Source: Treponema sp.
GTDB taxonomy: Bacteria; Spirochaetota; Spirochaetia; Treponematales; Treponemataceae
Direction: 5' to 3'
NCBI GenBank assembly: GCA_024687165.1
Contig: JAILEY010000081.1
Span: 1 to 58,796 of the forward strand
Length of the DNA: 58,796 nt
Shown here: positions 23,593 to 33,101 of the stretch, in pieces
Layout: every line of letters starts with the position of its first letter
How positions within the stretch are numbered: position 1 is the first letter of the stretch
Translations under genes and position numbers: made by a program
The notes under the pieces: generated by a model
The model's database searches: none
Seen by the model: only the letters and a program-made list of their open reading frames with translations
What the model was told of the DNA's origin: nothing

Positions 23593-25278
23593 ATGAAAAA
23601 CAAGTGGTTCCTGACAGCAGTAATTTTATTTTTTATTCCATTTATTTCTTTTGCGCGAATTGATGGTGATATTGATTTCTGGAGTAATTATCCTGATGAA
23701 GAACTTGCTGATGAACTTGTTGAGCGAATGAGCGATGAGGAGCTTCTTTCGCAGATTCTTATGTTCGGCTGGGCAGGACAGGAGCCGAGTGTTCTTTTGA
23801 ATTCCTGGGTCACAGAACGCGGATTGGGAAGTGTAAAAGTTTTTGGATGGAATACTGACAATATTCAGAATGTTGCAAAATCAGTTCGTATTCTTCAAAA
23901 GGAAGCCGCAAGCAGACCTCTAAAAATTCCTCTCTTTGTTGCAACAGATCAGGAAGGCGGATGGATTCGTCACGTAAAAGGCGAAACCTCTGATACTCCT
24001 GGAAACATGGCAATCGGTGCCGGTGGTTATCCTGCAGACGCATATTATTCGGGCTTTTACATCAACAGGGAAATTCGTGCGCTCGGTATAAACATGAATT
24101 TTGCTCCTACTGTTGACCTTTACACAAATCTTGATTCAACAGTTATTGGTCCGCGTTCGTTTGGTGCAGATCCAGATAATGCAGGAATTCTTGGAGAAGC
24201 ATTTTCAAAAGGTTGTGAAGATGCAGGTGTTATTCCTACTGCAAAACATTTTCCCGGGCATGGAGACACAAGTCTGGACAGTCACGGTAAACTTCCTCAG
24301 ATTGAAATTGATGAAGAAACTCTTTTAAACAGAGAACTCATTCCATTTAAATATTTGATTCAGGCAAAAATTCCTGCTGTGATGAGCGGACATCTTTCTT
24401 TTCCGCTTATTGAAACTGACGGAACTCCTGCAAGCTTAAGTAAAAAATTCCTTACTGAAATTCTTCGTGAAAAACTTGGCTATGAAGGATTGATTATTAC
24501 GGATGATATGATGATGAACGGGGCTTCTCTTTTTGCAGGTTCATTTTCACGCGCAGTAACAATGGCGATTGAAGCCGGAAATGATATCGTTATTTCTTCA
24601 ACAACAGCAAATCTGAATGAAAGCATGTGGACAAAAAATCTCTCCAGAATGATTACACATAAGGAATTTAAAGCTCGTGTAAAGGAAAGTGCCAGAAGAG
24701 TAATTCTTGCAAAACTGAAATATTTTAAAAGCGAAAATCACGCTCCTTTGTATCCAGATGAAAATACGATTTTTGAGCATATCCCTGATAAGGACGGTGC
24801 AAAATTTTTCCTTGAGCAGGCATGCCGTTCAATCAGCGTTTACAAAAAGGGAGAACTCTTCCCGTATACAAAAGAAAATGCAGGACGTGTTTTAGTTGCA
24901 GGTCCGTTTTTATCATTGTACAGTGAGGCAAGAAAAAGATTTCCGAATTGCTCAACGTTTCATTTTAGTTATGATTTAAAAAATGATAACAGCAATTATG
25001 ACGAATGGAATGCAGCGGGACTGACTTCTGTTGCAGATGATTACGATACGATAATTATCTGCGTGTATGACAAGCATACTGCAAAAATTGCACAGCGCCT
25101 TAAGTATATGGGAAAAACTGTTGTGATTCTTTCAATAATGTCGCCTGTGCATGTGATGAAGGATTTTGAATGGGCTGATACAATTATCTGCGGATACAGC
25201 TATTCTGATTATTCTTTTGCAGCTTTGTTCGGTGCATTGCATGGTGAATTTACTCCAAAGGGAAAAATACCTCTTTGA
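23593..25278 (+). CDS. Glycoside hydrolase family 3 enzyme, beta-N-acetylhexosaminidase-like
   Basis: The 561-residue protein has an N-terminal signal peptide (about 1-21), then a GH3 TIM barrel. It carries DQEGGWIRH, the NagZ-type catalytic loop KHFPGHGDT (218-226) with a following D-S-H, and the nucleophile D304 in IITDDMM. A C-terminal alpha/beta domain follows, from about 415. NagZ enzymes remove beta-N-acetylglucosamine, for example from peptidoglycan fragments. The signal peptide places this one outside the cytoplasm, so it may act on wall turnover or host/plant glycans. It starts 12 bases after the metallopeptidase gene but appears to have its own promoter. Confidence 0.87.
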   Translation: MKNKWFLTAVILFFIPFISFARIDGDIDFWSNYPDEELADELVERMSDEELLSQILMFGWAGQEPSVLLNSWVTERGLGSVKVFGWNTDNIQNVAKSVRILQKEAASRPLKIPLFVATDQEGGWIRHVKGETSDTPGNMAIGAGGYPADAYYSGFYINREIRALGINMNFAPTVDLYTNLDSTVIGPRSFGADPDNAGILGEAFSKGCEDAGVIPTAKHFPGHGDTSLDSHGKLPQIEIDEETLLNRELIPFKYLIQAKIPAVMSGHLSFPLIETDGTPASLSKKFLTEILREKLGYEGLIITDDMMMNGASLFAGSFSRAVTMAIEAGNDIVISSTTANLNESMWTKNLSRMITHKEFKARVKESARRVILAKLKYFKSENHAPLYPDENTIFEHIPDKDGAKFFLEQACRSISVYKKGELFPYTKENAGRVLVAGPFLSLYSEARKRFPNCSTFHFSYDLKNDNSNYDEWNAAGLTSVADDYDTIIICVYDKHTAKIAQRLKYMGKTVVILSIMSPVHVMKDFEWADTIICGYSYSDYSFAALFGALHGEFTPKGKIPL

Positions 25279-25296
25279 TTTTTACGGAGAATTAAA

Positions 25297-26313
25297 ATGA
25301 CATATGATGAAGTTCTTGAAAATGCAAGAAAAGTAATGGCTCCAAAATGCCGCGTGTGTAAAGAATGTAATGGTGTTGCATGCCGCGGAGAAATTCCTGG
25401 TCTTGGTGGAAGAGGAGATGGACGTTCTTTTACAGTCTGCAGAGATTTTTTTAAATCAGTAAAAATTGAAATGGATACAGTTCATGAAGAGTTTGAGCCT
25501 GACTTGAGTGTTGAAATGTTCGGAAAGAAATTTGATGTTCCTTTTTTTGCAGCACCAATCGGTGGAATGTCATTTAATTATACAAACTTCATGACGGAAG
25601 AAGAATATTCTGAAGCAATCGTAAATGGCTGCAGAGAGGCGGGAACTTTACCCTGGACAGGGGACGGTCCGAAGGATGATTATTTTTCTTCAACGCTTCC
25701 GTACATAAAAGCTGCGGGTGGAGTTGCGATTTCTACGATGAAGCCGTGGACAAAAGAAAAAGTAATGAAGCAGATTGAAATGCTTAAGGAAACAGGCGCT
25801 ATCGGCTGGAGTATGGATATTGATTCTGCTGCTCACCAGAACCTTAAGCTTATGGGAAAGCCTGTTGAAACAAAAACTGTGGAACAGCTTCGTGAATTTG
25901 CGCAGGCTGCAGGAATACCTTTTGTTGTTAAAGGAATTATGACTGCAAAGGCTGCACTTAAATGTAAGGAAGCAGGTGCGTATGGAATTGTTGTTTCAAG
26001 TCATGGTGGCCGTGTAATGGAAGATAATCCGTGTCCTGCAAGTCTTGTTGAAGAAATTCGCACTGCATGCGGAAATAATTTTAAAATTATTGTAGACGGT
26101 GGAATTCGAACAGGCGGTGATGTGTTTAAATGTATTGCGCTTGGAGCAGATGCAGTTTTAATCGGACGACCTTTTTCTGTTGCTGCACATGGTGGAAGAG
26201 CAGAAGGCGTAAAACTTTATATTCAGAAAATTAAAGAAGAACTTCGTGAAATTATGATTATGAGCGACTGCAGAAGCATCAGTGAAATCATAAGAAATAA
26301 AATCAGATTTTAA
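25297..26313 (+). CDS. FMN-dependent alpha-hydroxy-acid oxidoreductase
   Basis: The 338-residue TIM barrel is of the lactate oxidase/glycolate oxidase family. It has FFAAPIGGM near the start of the barrel, the active-site histidine H236 in SSHGGR, IIVDGGIRTGGDV as the phosphate-binding part, and ALGADAVLIGRPF. An unusual N-terminal cysteine group (C18, C21, C24, C29) resembles that in clostridial relatives and could bind a metal or Fe-S centre. The first catalytic tyrosine region is not obvious, so the substrate is unknown. The RBS ACGGAG lies 19 bases beyond the GH3 stop, so the two are likely co-transcribed. Confidence 0.8.
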   Translation: MTYDEVLENARKVMAPKCRVCKECNGVACRGEIPGLGGRGDGRSFTVCRDFFKSVKIEMDTVHEEFEPDLSVEMFGKKFDVPFFAAPIGGMSFNYTNFMTEEEYSEAIVNGCREAGTLPWTGDGPKDDYFSSTLPYIKAAGGVAISTMKPWTKEKVMKQIEMLKETGAIGWSMDIDSAAHQNLKLMGKPVETKTVEQLREFAQAAGIPFVVKGIMTAKAALKCKEAGAYGIVVSSHGGRVMEDNPCPASLVEEIRTACGNNFKIIVDGGIRTGGDVFKCIALGADAVLIGRPFSVAAHGGRAEGVKLYIQKIKEELREIMIMSDCRSISEIIRNKIRF

Positions 26314-26315
26314 AA

Positions 26316-26969
26316 TCAAAAAAGATTTTTAAGTTCTCCAAGATTTTTTAAGACACAGTCAGAAACTTTTTCTGTTTCTTCATTCGGCTGGATTCTGTCT
26401 GGAACCATGATTGTGTACATTCCGGCTGCTTTCGCACTCTTTAATCCGTTGAGACTGTCTTCAATCGCTGCACATTCTTCCGCTTTTAAATTTAAGCTTT
26501 TACAGGCCATTAAATAAATTTCTGGATCCGGTTTACTGTGTGTTACCATGTCACCGCATGTGAGTGTTTCAAAATAGTTTATAAGTCCTGCAGAAGAAAG
26601 CTGCTGTTTTACGATAATTTCTCTTGTTGAAGAAGCAAGTGCAATTCTATAATTTTTGACCTTAAGATATTCAAGACATTCTTTTGCAAAAGGAAGAATT
26701 TTTATTCCTTCAGTTTCTGCAATTTTATGAAAGAGCTGTGAAGTCCGAGTAAGAAAATTTTCAACAGGAAATCCATTGCCGCAGTTTTTAAGAATTATCT
26801 GCTTTGTGTCATACTTGTTTGTTCCACGGCACATGCTTATGATTTCTGCAGCACGTTCTTTTGAAAGATTAAATTCTTCGCCTGCCTCTGCCCAAGTCCT
26901 GTCACAAATACTTTCTGTGTCCAGCAAAACGCCGTCCATATCAAAAATTAAAGCTTTAATTTCCTTCAT
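26316..26969 (-). CDS. HAD-family phosphatase / beta-phosphoglucomutase-like
   Basis: The 217-residue protein is a HAD hydrolase subfamily IA member. Motif I is FDMDGVLLDTE (nucleophile and acid Asp), motif II is ALASSTR, the lysine region is SKPDPEIY, and motif IV is IEDSLNGLKSAKAAGM. It probably dephosphorylates or isomerises a sugar phosphate; the exact substrate cannot be assigned. It is convergent with the FMN enzyme, with 2 bases between stops. Its promoter gives a leaderless transcript. Confidence 0.87.
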   Translation of the reverse strand: MKEIKALIFDMDGVLLDTESICDRTWAEAGEEFNLSKERAAEIISMCRGTNKYDTKQIILKNCGNGFPVENFLTRTSQLFHKIAETEGIKILPFAKECLEYLKVKNYRIALASSTREIIVKQQLSSAGLINYFETLTCGDMVTHSKPDPEIYLMACKSLNLKAEECAAIEDSLNGLKSAKAAGMYTIMVPDRIQPNEETEKVSDCVLKNLGELKNLF

Positions 26970-26976
26970 GAATTGA

Positions 26977-27005
26977 AGTATATCGTTTTTTCCTTTTAAT
27001 GTTAA
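26977..27005 (-). promoter_or_regulatory. Promoter for a leaderless HAD phosphatase mRNA
   Basis: On the minus strand: TTAACA (27000-27005), a 17-base spacer, TATACT (26977-26982), then 7 bases to the ATG at 26969. No Shine-Dalgarno sequence. Confidence 0.65.
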
Positions 27006-27072
27006 TTTTTTTTGAAAATATGTTGATTAATGAATTGGGTAAAAATATTGAGTTTTTATACATAAGTATTAA

Positions 27073-27101
27073 TTGAAAATTAACCATAAAATTAATATAC
27101 T
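27073..27101 (+). promoter_or_regulatory. Promoter for a near-leaderless mnmG mRNA
   Basis: TTGAAA (27073-27078), a 17-base spacer, TATACT (27096-27101), then 9 bases to the ATG at 27111. The expected start leaves at most a few leader bases. Confidence 0.7.
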
Positions 27102-27110
27102 CATTTCACT

Positions 27111-29153
27111 ATGGCGTTTTATGATTATTTTGATGTAGTTGTTTGTGGTGGCGGTCATGCCGGAATTGAAGCTTGTCTTTCTTCAGCACGAATGGGATTA
27201 AAAACCCTGCTTGTAACTCAGACTATTGATTCAATTGGACGAATGAGCTGCAATCCTTCAATCGGTGGAATTGCAAAAGGAAACATCGTTCGTGAAATTG
27301 ATGCACTCGGCGGAGAAATGGGAAAACTCATTGACCTCAGCATGATTCAGTTCCGTCTGTTAAACAGAAGCCGTGGTCCTGCAGTACAGGCTCCAAGAAG
27401 TCAGGCTGATAAAATCACATATGCATCACTTGCAAGAAAAATAATTGAAACAACGCCAAATCTTTCAACGCTCATGGATACTGTAGTTGATGTGCTTACT
27501 GTTGCATCTGATGAAGACCTTCCTCCGTCAAGTGAAACTACAGCAGAGAAGGGAACTATCCCAGGTGAAAAACGCGGAACAGAAAATGCTTATTTAACTG
27601 AAGCTGCCGTAAGCGGAAAAAGACAAAAGATAATCGGAATTGTGACTGAACGAGGTCGTGTGATTCCTTGCCGCAGTGTCGTTCTTACAACAGGAACTTT
27701 TTTGGGCGGAAGAATTTTTATCGGTGAATATGATGCATCTTGTGGAAGAATTGGAGAAGCAGGTGCCTTTGGTCTTACAGAAAGTTTGAGCCGTCTTGGA
27801 TTTACTACGGGCCGACTTAAGACAGGAACTCCTCCACGCATATTAAGACATACAGTTGATTTTTCAAAGTTTGAACTTCAACTTGGAGATGACGATGTAA
27901 TTCCATTCAGCTTTGATACAGAAAAAGTTGAACGACCTATGGTTCCGTGTCATCTGGTTTATACAAATGAAGAAACTCATAAAATCATCCGCGACAATAT
28001 TGGAAGGAGTCCGCTTTATTCTGGAAAAATAAATGGAATAGGTCCCCGCTATTGTCCTTCAATTGAAGATAAGGTTATGAGATTTCAGGAACGTGAGCGT
28101 CATCAGCTTTTTGTAGAACCTGAAGGACTTGAAACTGATGAAATATATCTCAATGGTTTAAGTTCATCGCTGCCGGAAGAAGTTCAGGATGCATTTTTGC
28201 GTACGATGAGCGGATTTGAAAATTGTGTTGTAAGTCGTCCCGGCTATGCGGTTGAATATGATTATGTTGAACCGACTCAGCTTTTTCCGTCTCTTGAAAC
28301 AAAACGTGTTGCAGGACTTTTTAATGCAGGACAGATAAATGGAACTTCAGGATATGAAGAAGCAGCAGGTCAGGGGCTTGTTGCGGGAATTAACGCTGGT
28401 CTTTATGCCCGTGAGCATATCAAACTCCTTGGTGACTTGTGTAAACCTGACAGTTCAATTCCGTCTTCTCCTGCAAGTACAGAAAAAAATCATTTTTGTC
28501 CAAAGCCACAGTTTTCTGCAGAAGATTTAAAACTCTTTGCTGAATTATCAGCTGCAACAACAAAAGCTCTTGAAGCAAAATTGAATCAGTCAAAGAGTAT
28601 TCCAAAATATCAGCCTCTTATTCTTGGCCGTGATGAAGCATACATCGGTGTTCTTATTGATGATCTTGTTACGCTTGGAACAAAAGAGCCGTACAGAATG
28701 TTCACTGCTCGTGCAGAATATCGTCTTAAGCTTCGTCATGATACAGCAGACAGAAGATTAAGAGAGAAGGGATTTAATGTTGGTTTGATTTCAAAAGTTC
28801 AGCTTGATGCATTGAATGAAAAATATGCAAAGGTTGAAGAAGCAATGACAATCCTTGAAAAAAAGCCGGATGCAGAAAAGCCAGAAGAATTTTCTGTTAC
28901 AGAATGGACTCTTGCTCAGGAAGATTTTAAATATAAGTATTACATCCAGAAGCAGGACAGTAGAGTTGCAAAAATGCACAAAATGGAAAATGCAAGAATT
29001 CCTGCAGATTTTGATTATTCAAAAGTTGTTGCTCTCAGTTCAGAAAGCCGTGGAAAACTTGAAGCTGTCAGACCTCTTACTCTTGGACAGGCATCCCGTA
29101 TCAGCGGAATTCGAAACAGCGACATTATGCTTCTGATGGTTTATTTGAAATAG
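27111..29153 (+). CDS. mnmG: tRNA uridine 5-carboxymethylaminomethyl modification enzyme MnmG
   Basis: An FAD-dependent subunit that acts with MnmE to modify U34 of certain tRNAs. The FAD-binding motif VCGGGHAGIE is at 11-20. SIGRMSCNPSIGGIAKG, TGRLKTGTPPR, and the C-terminal GYEEAAGQGLVAGINAG and R-D-E-A-Y-I-G-V-L-I-D-D-L motifs are all present. At 680 residues it is about 50 longer than usual. The extra length lies in two Ser/Pro/Glu-rich loops (about 140-170 and 440-465). The 3' end overlaps the convergent MATE gene by 29 bases. Confidence 0.96.
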   Translation: MAFYDYFDVVVCGGGHAGIEACLSSARMGLKTLLVTQTIDSIGRMSCNPSIGGIAKGNIVREIDALGGEMGKLIDLSMIQFRLLNRSRGPAVQAPRSQADKITYASLARKIIETTPNLSTLMDTVVDVLTVASDEDLPPSSETTAEKGTIPGEKRGTENAYLTEAAVSGKRQKIIGIVTERGRVIPCRSVVLTTGTFLGGRIFIGEYDASCGRIGEAGAFGLTESLSRLGFTTGRLKTGTPPRILRHTVDFSKFELQLGDDDVIPFSFDTEKVERPMVPCHLVYTNEETHKIIRDNIGRSPLYSGKINGIGPRYCPSIEDKVMRFQERERHQLFVEPEGLETDEIYLNGLSSSLPEEVQDAFLRTMSGFENCVVSRPGYAVEYDYVEPTQLFPSLETKRVAGLFNAGQINGTSGYEEAAGQGLVAGINAGLYAREHIKLLGDLCKPDSSIPSSPASTEKNHFCPKPQFSAEDLKLFAELSAATTKALEAKLNQSKSIPKYQPLILGRDEAYIGVLIDDLVTLGTKEPYRMFTARAEYRLKLRHDTADRRLREKGFNVGLISKVQLDALNEKYAKVEEAMTILEKKPDAEKPEEFSVTEWTLAQEDFKYKYYIQKQDSRVAKMHKMENARIPADFDYSKVVALSSESRGKLEAVRPLTLGQASRISGIRNSDIMLLMVYLK

Positions 29154-30516
29154 ATTTCGTTTGGACAGGTGACGGTTGTTTTACATTGAGATATTTTTTT
29201 GAAATGATGATCCATGCAACTGCCATTAAGATTGCTGATATTGTCCACGAAACAGGATAGACAATTAAAAGGTTTTCGTAAGTGTGAACCATTTTAAATG
29301 CAGTATTTATCCAGGTGATTCTTATTACGCAGGTGCCGAAGAGAACGATTGCTGTTGGAACTGTTGACCATCCGATTCCTCTGAGTGCTGAACTTAAAAC
29401 TTCGTAGGTTGCAACAAGAGCTCCGAGCATTTCTACAGTAAAGACTCTTCTTTTTGCATAATCAAGTGCGATTTCATTTTTTGTGTAGATTTTGCACAGA
29501 AGGTCACGAGCCCAGACCCAGGTTTGAGAAAGAACAAGCGCACCGATAAAAGCACACAGCAGACATTCTTTCATAATTCTTTTACATCTGTCGAACTGTT
29601 TTGCTCCGTAATTCTGGCTGATGAAACTTGTGCAGGACTGGTTGAAGCCACAGATGATGAAGTATGAGTACATTTCAAAATTTAGTGCAGCACTTGAGCC
29701 GGCAACTGCATCTGAACCAAAAGAGTTTAATCCGCGCAGAATGCACATGTTTGAAATTGAAAATACAAGCCCCTGTAATCCCGCAGGAAGTCCGATCTGT
29801 ACGATTCTCTTTAGATGTTTAAAATCGATGTGAAGTTTCATGAGATTCAATTTAAAATCATCTTTTTCTTTGAGAAGTAAATATAATGTCAGAAGTCCGC
29901 TTATTGCATTTGAAATTAGAGTTGCAATTCCAACGCCCCGGACTCCCATGTTGAACACAATTACAAACAGAAGATTTAAAAGTACATTGATAATTCCGCT
30001 TGCAATCAGAATATACATCGGACGCTGAGTGTCACCTTTGCTTCTTAAAATTGCAGAAGAAAAATTGTAAATCATTATGAACGGCATCCCAAGAAAATAA
30101 AGCCTCAGGTAAATTGTTGCATAATCAATAACATCAGACGGGGTATTAACCAGAAGGAGAATTTTTTTTGTGATGAGCATTCCTAAAGCAAGTAGAAAAA
30201 TCCCGCTGATTGCTGCTACAGTCATTGCTGTATGAATTGCTTTTGGAATTTCATGTTTTTTATTTTGTCCGATCAATGTGCTGATTACAACATTTGCTCC
30301 AAGTGAAAGACCGACGAAAATATTAATCAAAGTGTTAATTACTGGTGCATTACTTCCGACTGCTGCAAGTGCTCTGTTTCCGCAGTAATGACCTACAACT
30401 GCAACATCCGCAGAATTAAAAAGCTGCTGCAGAATACTCATTGCGATTATCGGGAGAGCAAACACAATTATTTTTTTTAACGTTGGTCCGTTGAGCATAT
30501 CAACATTTTTTGACAT
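29125..30516 (-). CDS. MATE-family efflux transporter
   Basis: An inner-membrane cation-coupled exporter. The 463-residue protein has 12 predicted helices in two homologous halves, with the typical N-terminus GPTLKKIIVFALPII, SADVAVVGHYCG in the first half and GLNSFGSDAVAGSSAA in the second. Drug or metabolite specificity cannot be told. A TATAAT box ends 6 bases before the ATG, so the transcript may be leaderless, though the -35 is weak. The 3' end overlaps mnmG by 29 bases. Confidence 0.9.
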   Translation of the reverse strand: MSKNVDMLNGPTLKKIIVFALPIIAMSILQQLFNSADVAVVGHYCGNRALAAVGSNAPVINTLINIFVGLSLGANVVISTLIGQNKKHEIPKAIHTAMTVAAISGIFLLALGMLITKKILLLVNTPSDVIDYATIYLRLYFLGMPFIMIYNFSSAILRSKGDTQRPMYILIASGIINVLLNLLFVIVFNMGVRGVGIATLISNAISGLLTLYLLLKEKDDFKLNLMKLHIDFKHLKRIVQIGLPAGLQGLVFSISNMCILRGLNSFGSDAVAGSSAALNFEMYSYFIICGFNQSCTSFISQNYGAKQFDRCKRIMKECLLCAFIGALVLSQTWVWARDLLCKIYTKNEIALDYAKRRVFTVEMLGALVATYEVLSSALRGIGWSTVPTAIVLFGTCVIRITWINTAFKMVHTYENLLIVYPVSWTISAILMAVAWIIISKKYLNVKQPSPVQTKSISNKPSEA

Positions 30517-30601
30517 GAGAGAATTATAGAATTATACATGGAAAAGTGCTACACTTGCTTAAGAAATTAAACCTTGATTTTTTGTGGAGATTTATTTTTT
30601 T

Positions 30602-32089
30602 ATGGATTTGATGAAATTACAGAATGGTAGCGATGTTCGTGGAATTGCACTTGAAGGTGTTGCTGATGAACATGTAAATCTTACAGAAGAAGCATGTAAT
30701 AGAATTGGTCAGGCTTTTGCTTTATGGCTTTCAAAAAAATGTGGAAAGAAAACAGAAGAACTTAAAATCGGTATTGGACGTGATGCTCGCGTAACAGGAC
30801 CTGCACTCTTGAAAGCAACTGCAGAAGGTATGAGCAGTACAGGTGCAAAGATTGTTGATTGTGGTCTCGCTACAACTCCTGCAATGTTTATGTCTACAGT
30901 TTTTGAGCAGACAAAATTTGATGGCTCTGCAATGCTTACTGCAAGTCATCTTCCTTTTAACAGAAACGGCATTAAGTTTTTTGATGTAAACGGCGGTCTT
31001 GAACATGATGATATTACTGATGTTTTAAAAATTGCATCTGAAAAAGATGTTGCTGAAGTTTCAAAAATTTTTGACGGTACTTTTAATCTTCTTGATTTGT
31101 ATGCATCTCATCTTAAAAATACAATTGCAAAAGAACTTGGTGCATCAGAAAATGACAAGCCTCTTGCTGGCCTTCACATTGTAGTTGATGCAGGAAACGG
31201 AGACGGCGGATTCTTCGTTGATAAAATTCTTCAGCCTCTTGGTGCAGATACAACAGGAAGTGCTTTCCTTGAACCAGACGGAATGTTCCCGAATCACATT
31301 CCAAATCCGGAAAATAAATATGCGATGAAGGCAATTCAGAATGCAACAGTTTCAAATAAAGCTGATCTTGGTCTTATTTTTGATACTGATGTTGACAGAA
31401 TGAGCGCTGTATTCCACACAGGAGTTGAAGTAAACCGTGACAGCATCATTGCTCTTTTTGCTGCAATACTTGCTCCTGAATTTCCTGGCAGCACAATTAT
31501 AACAGACAGCGTAACAAGTGACAGACTTACATTTTTCCTTGAACAGAAGCTTGGTCTTAAGCATTTGCGTTATATGCGCGGATATAAAAATGTTATCAAC
31601 AAGCAGATTGAACTTAATAAAAAAGGTGAAGTTGCTCCACTTGCAATGGAAACTTCAGGACATGGTGCACTTAAAGATAATTACTTCCTTGATGACGGTG
31701 CATTCCTTGCTGTTAAGCTGATTATTGCCGTTGCCCGCGCTGCAAAAGAAAATAAAAAAATCGACAGTCTTATTGCGGATCTTCCTGCAGCTGGTGTTGA
31801 GCTTGAAAAGAGATACAAGATTAAGGCAGAAGATTTTAAATCATACGGGAAAAAAGTTCTTGAGGAATTTAAAAATCGTGCTGTTGCAAAAGGTTATGAT
31901 CTTCCGGAAAATTTTGAGGGCGTAAGAATTTCCTTCCATGATCAGAATGCAAACGGCTGGATGCTTTTGAGAATGTCACTCCATGATCCTGTGATGCCGA
32001 TGAATATTGAAGGTAAAACAGAAAAGGATAAGGATGCAATTCTTAAAATTGCTGAAGATCTTCTTGCAGGTTTTGATCAGCTTGCATAG
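30602..32089 (+). CDS. Phosphomannomutase / phosphoglucomutase family protein
   Basis: A sugar 1,6-phosphomutase of the alpha-D-phosphohexomutase family with 495 residues. The N-terminal signature is QNGSDVRGIA, the catalytic serine is in TASHLPFNRNG, the metal-binding loop is DTDVDR, and the sugar-binding loop is METSGHGA. It may interconvert glucose or mannose 1- and 6-phosphates for envelope or storage polysaccharide. The ATG at 30602 was preferred over a GTG at 30584, because the extra residues are hydrophobic and atypical and the GTG falls in a GTGGAG RBS-like sequence. The 3' end overlaps the convergent YdcF gene by 47 bases. Confidence 0.88.
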   Translation: MDLMKLQNGSDVRGIALEGVADEHVNLTEEACNRIGQAFALWLSKKCGKKTEELKIGIGRDARVTGPALLKATAEGMSSTGAKIVDCGLATTPAMFMSTVFEQTKFDGSAMLTASHLPFNRNGIKFFDVNGGLEHDDITDVLKIASEKDVAEVSKIFDGTFNLLDLYASHLKNTIAKELGASENDKPLAGLHIVVDAGNGDGGFFVDKILQPLGADTTGSAFLEPDGMFPNHIPNPENKYAMKAIQNATVSNKADLGLIFDTDVDRMSAVFHTGVEVNRDSIIALFAAILAPEFPGSTIITDSVTSDRLTFFLEQKLGLKHLRYMRGYKNVINKQIELNKKGEVAPLAMETSGHGALKDNYFLDDGAFLAVKLIIAVARAAKENKKIDSLIADLPAAGVELEKRYKIKAEDFKSYGKKVLEEFKNRAVAKGYDLPENFEGVRISFHDQNANGWMLLRMSLHDPVMPMNIEGKTEKDKDAILKIAEDLLAGFDQLA

Positions 32090-32879
32090 TTTTTATTTGA
32101 GAAGGTTTGCCTGTTAAAATAATTCGTAAACCGAGTTTTGCGTATGCGCATATTTCTCTTGCGTATACGTTTAAAACAAAAATTGCAGGAACATGTGCGG
32201 AAAGTCCGAAAGTTTTTTTGAAACCAAGTCTTTCCGCAAGAATCTCTGCTCTCCTCAGGTGAAAGTTGCTTGTCACAATCGTTAAAGGCATTTCAAGAAC
32301 TTCAGTTAAATTACAGCCTTTGTCTTTCGCAATAAGTTCGGCACTGTATTTAAAATTTTGAATTGTGTCCAATGCTTTATCTTCTATTAAGATTCTTTCT
32401 TTTTTAATTCCAAGTTTTTCAAGTTCTCGTGCAAGTTCCGGAGCTTCACTGTGATTTGTAAACGGCAAAGTTCCGCCTGTAACAACCGCTTTTGTTTCCG
32501 GATGAAATTTTAAATATTCAGCTGCAGTAATCAGTCTTTCCCGTGGCATCTGTGTAATAGTTCCATCCTGCTTAATCCCGCCGCCAAGAATCAGAATATA
32601 TTCAGTGTCGATTGTGCCGTCATTTATTTTTGGATTTAAAATCATCGGAAGAGTGACTGAACATAAAATCGCTGTACCGCAAAGAAAAATTACTGCAAAA
32701 ATTTTCTGCCACTTTTTAAATGGAGATTTCTTTTTTAATTTTAAAGCAGCATAAAAAAATAAAACTGCAACAATAAACCAATATGAGGAAAAACTTATAA
32801 TCGCAGGATTGATAATTTGAAGGATCAGAAAGTAAATAAAAAAAATTAATGAAAGAAAAAATAAAACAAAGTGTTTCAT
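32043..32879 (-). CDS. YdcF/ElyC-family (DUF218) membrane protein
   Basis: The 278-residue protein has two N-terminal TM helices (about 5-23 and 28-47) and a third (about 58-80), followed by a DUF218 domain. Domain motifs are ILILGGGIKQDG, VVTGG, ILIEDKALDTIQN and VTSNFHLRRA. ElyC relatives affect envelope synthesis and undecaprenyl-phosphate handling, and SanA relatives affect the envelope barrier. A similar role is likely but unproven. The promoter (ATGACA at 32911-32916, TATAAT at 32888-32893) ends 8 bases before the ATG. Confidence 0.85.
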   Translation of the reverse strand: MKHFVLFFLSLIFFIYFLILQIINPAIISFSSYWFIVAVLFFYAALKLKKKSPFKKWQKIFAVIFLCGTAILCSVTLPMILNPKINDGTIDTEYILILGGGIKQDGTITQMPRERLITAAEYLKFHPETKAVVTGGTLPFTNHSEAPELARELEKLGIKKERILIEDKALDTIQNFKYSAELIAKDKGCNLTEVLEMPLTIVTSNFHLRRAEILAERLGFKKTFGLSAHVPAIFVLNVYAREICAYAKLGLRIILTGKPSQIKTMQADQNLQEDLQQF

Positions 32880-32887
32880 ACGAACTG

Positions 32888-32916
32888 ATTATAAAAGGGA
32901 ATTCATAAAATGTCAT
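32888..32916 (-). promoter_or_regulatory. Promoter for a leaderless YdcF mRNA
   Basis: On the minus strand: ATGACA (one mismatch to consensus), a 17-base spacer, a perfect TATAAT, then 8 bases to the ATG at 32879. Confidence 0.65.
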
Positions 32917-32953
32917 TTAAGGATTCAATGCGGATTTATTCTGTAATAAAAAT

Positions 32954-33088
32954 CAGGAATCAATGTAAGCGGAACTTAATCACGAAAAAAATTCTGCACA
33001 CACACCGTAGCAAGGGCGTGCGGTGTGCCGTAGGGCGAAGCGCGGAAGCCTTTTTTCGGGATTAAGTCCTGATGTTAATTGATTTCTG
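32954..33088. repeat. Long-hairpin intergenic repeat, copy B
   Basis: An imperfect palindrome of about 135 bp. Outer arms are AATCAAT / ATTGATT, then GGAACTTAAT / ATTAAGTCC, then CGAAAAAAA / TTTTTTCG. The apical part includes CACACCG...CGGTGTG. It shares AAAAAA-TTCTGCAC and GCGCGGAAGCCTTTTTTCGGG with copy D at 54500. It lies between the 3' end of glnN and the ydcF promoter, and the T-run could serve as a terminator for either strand. Confidence 0.7.
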
Positions 33089-33101
33089 TATATTTTTGAA
33101 A

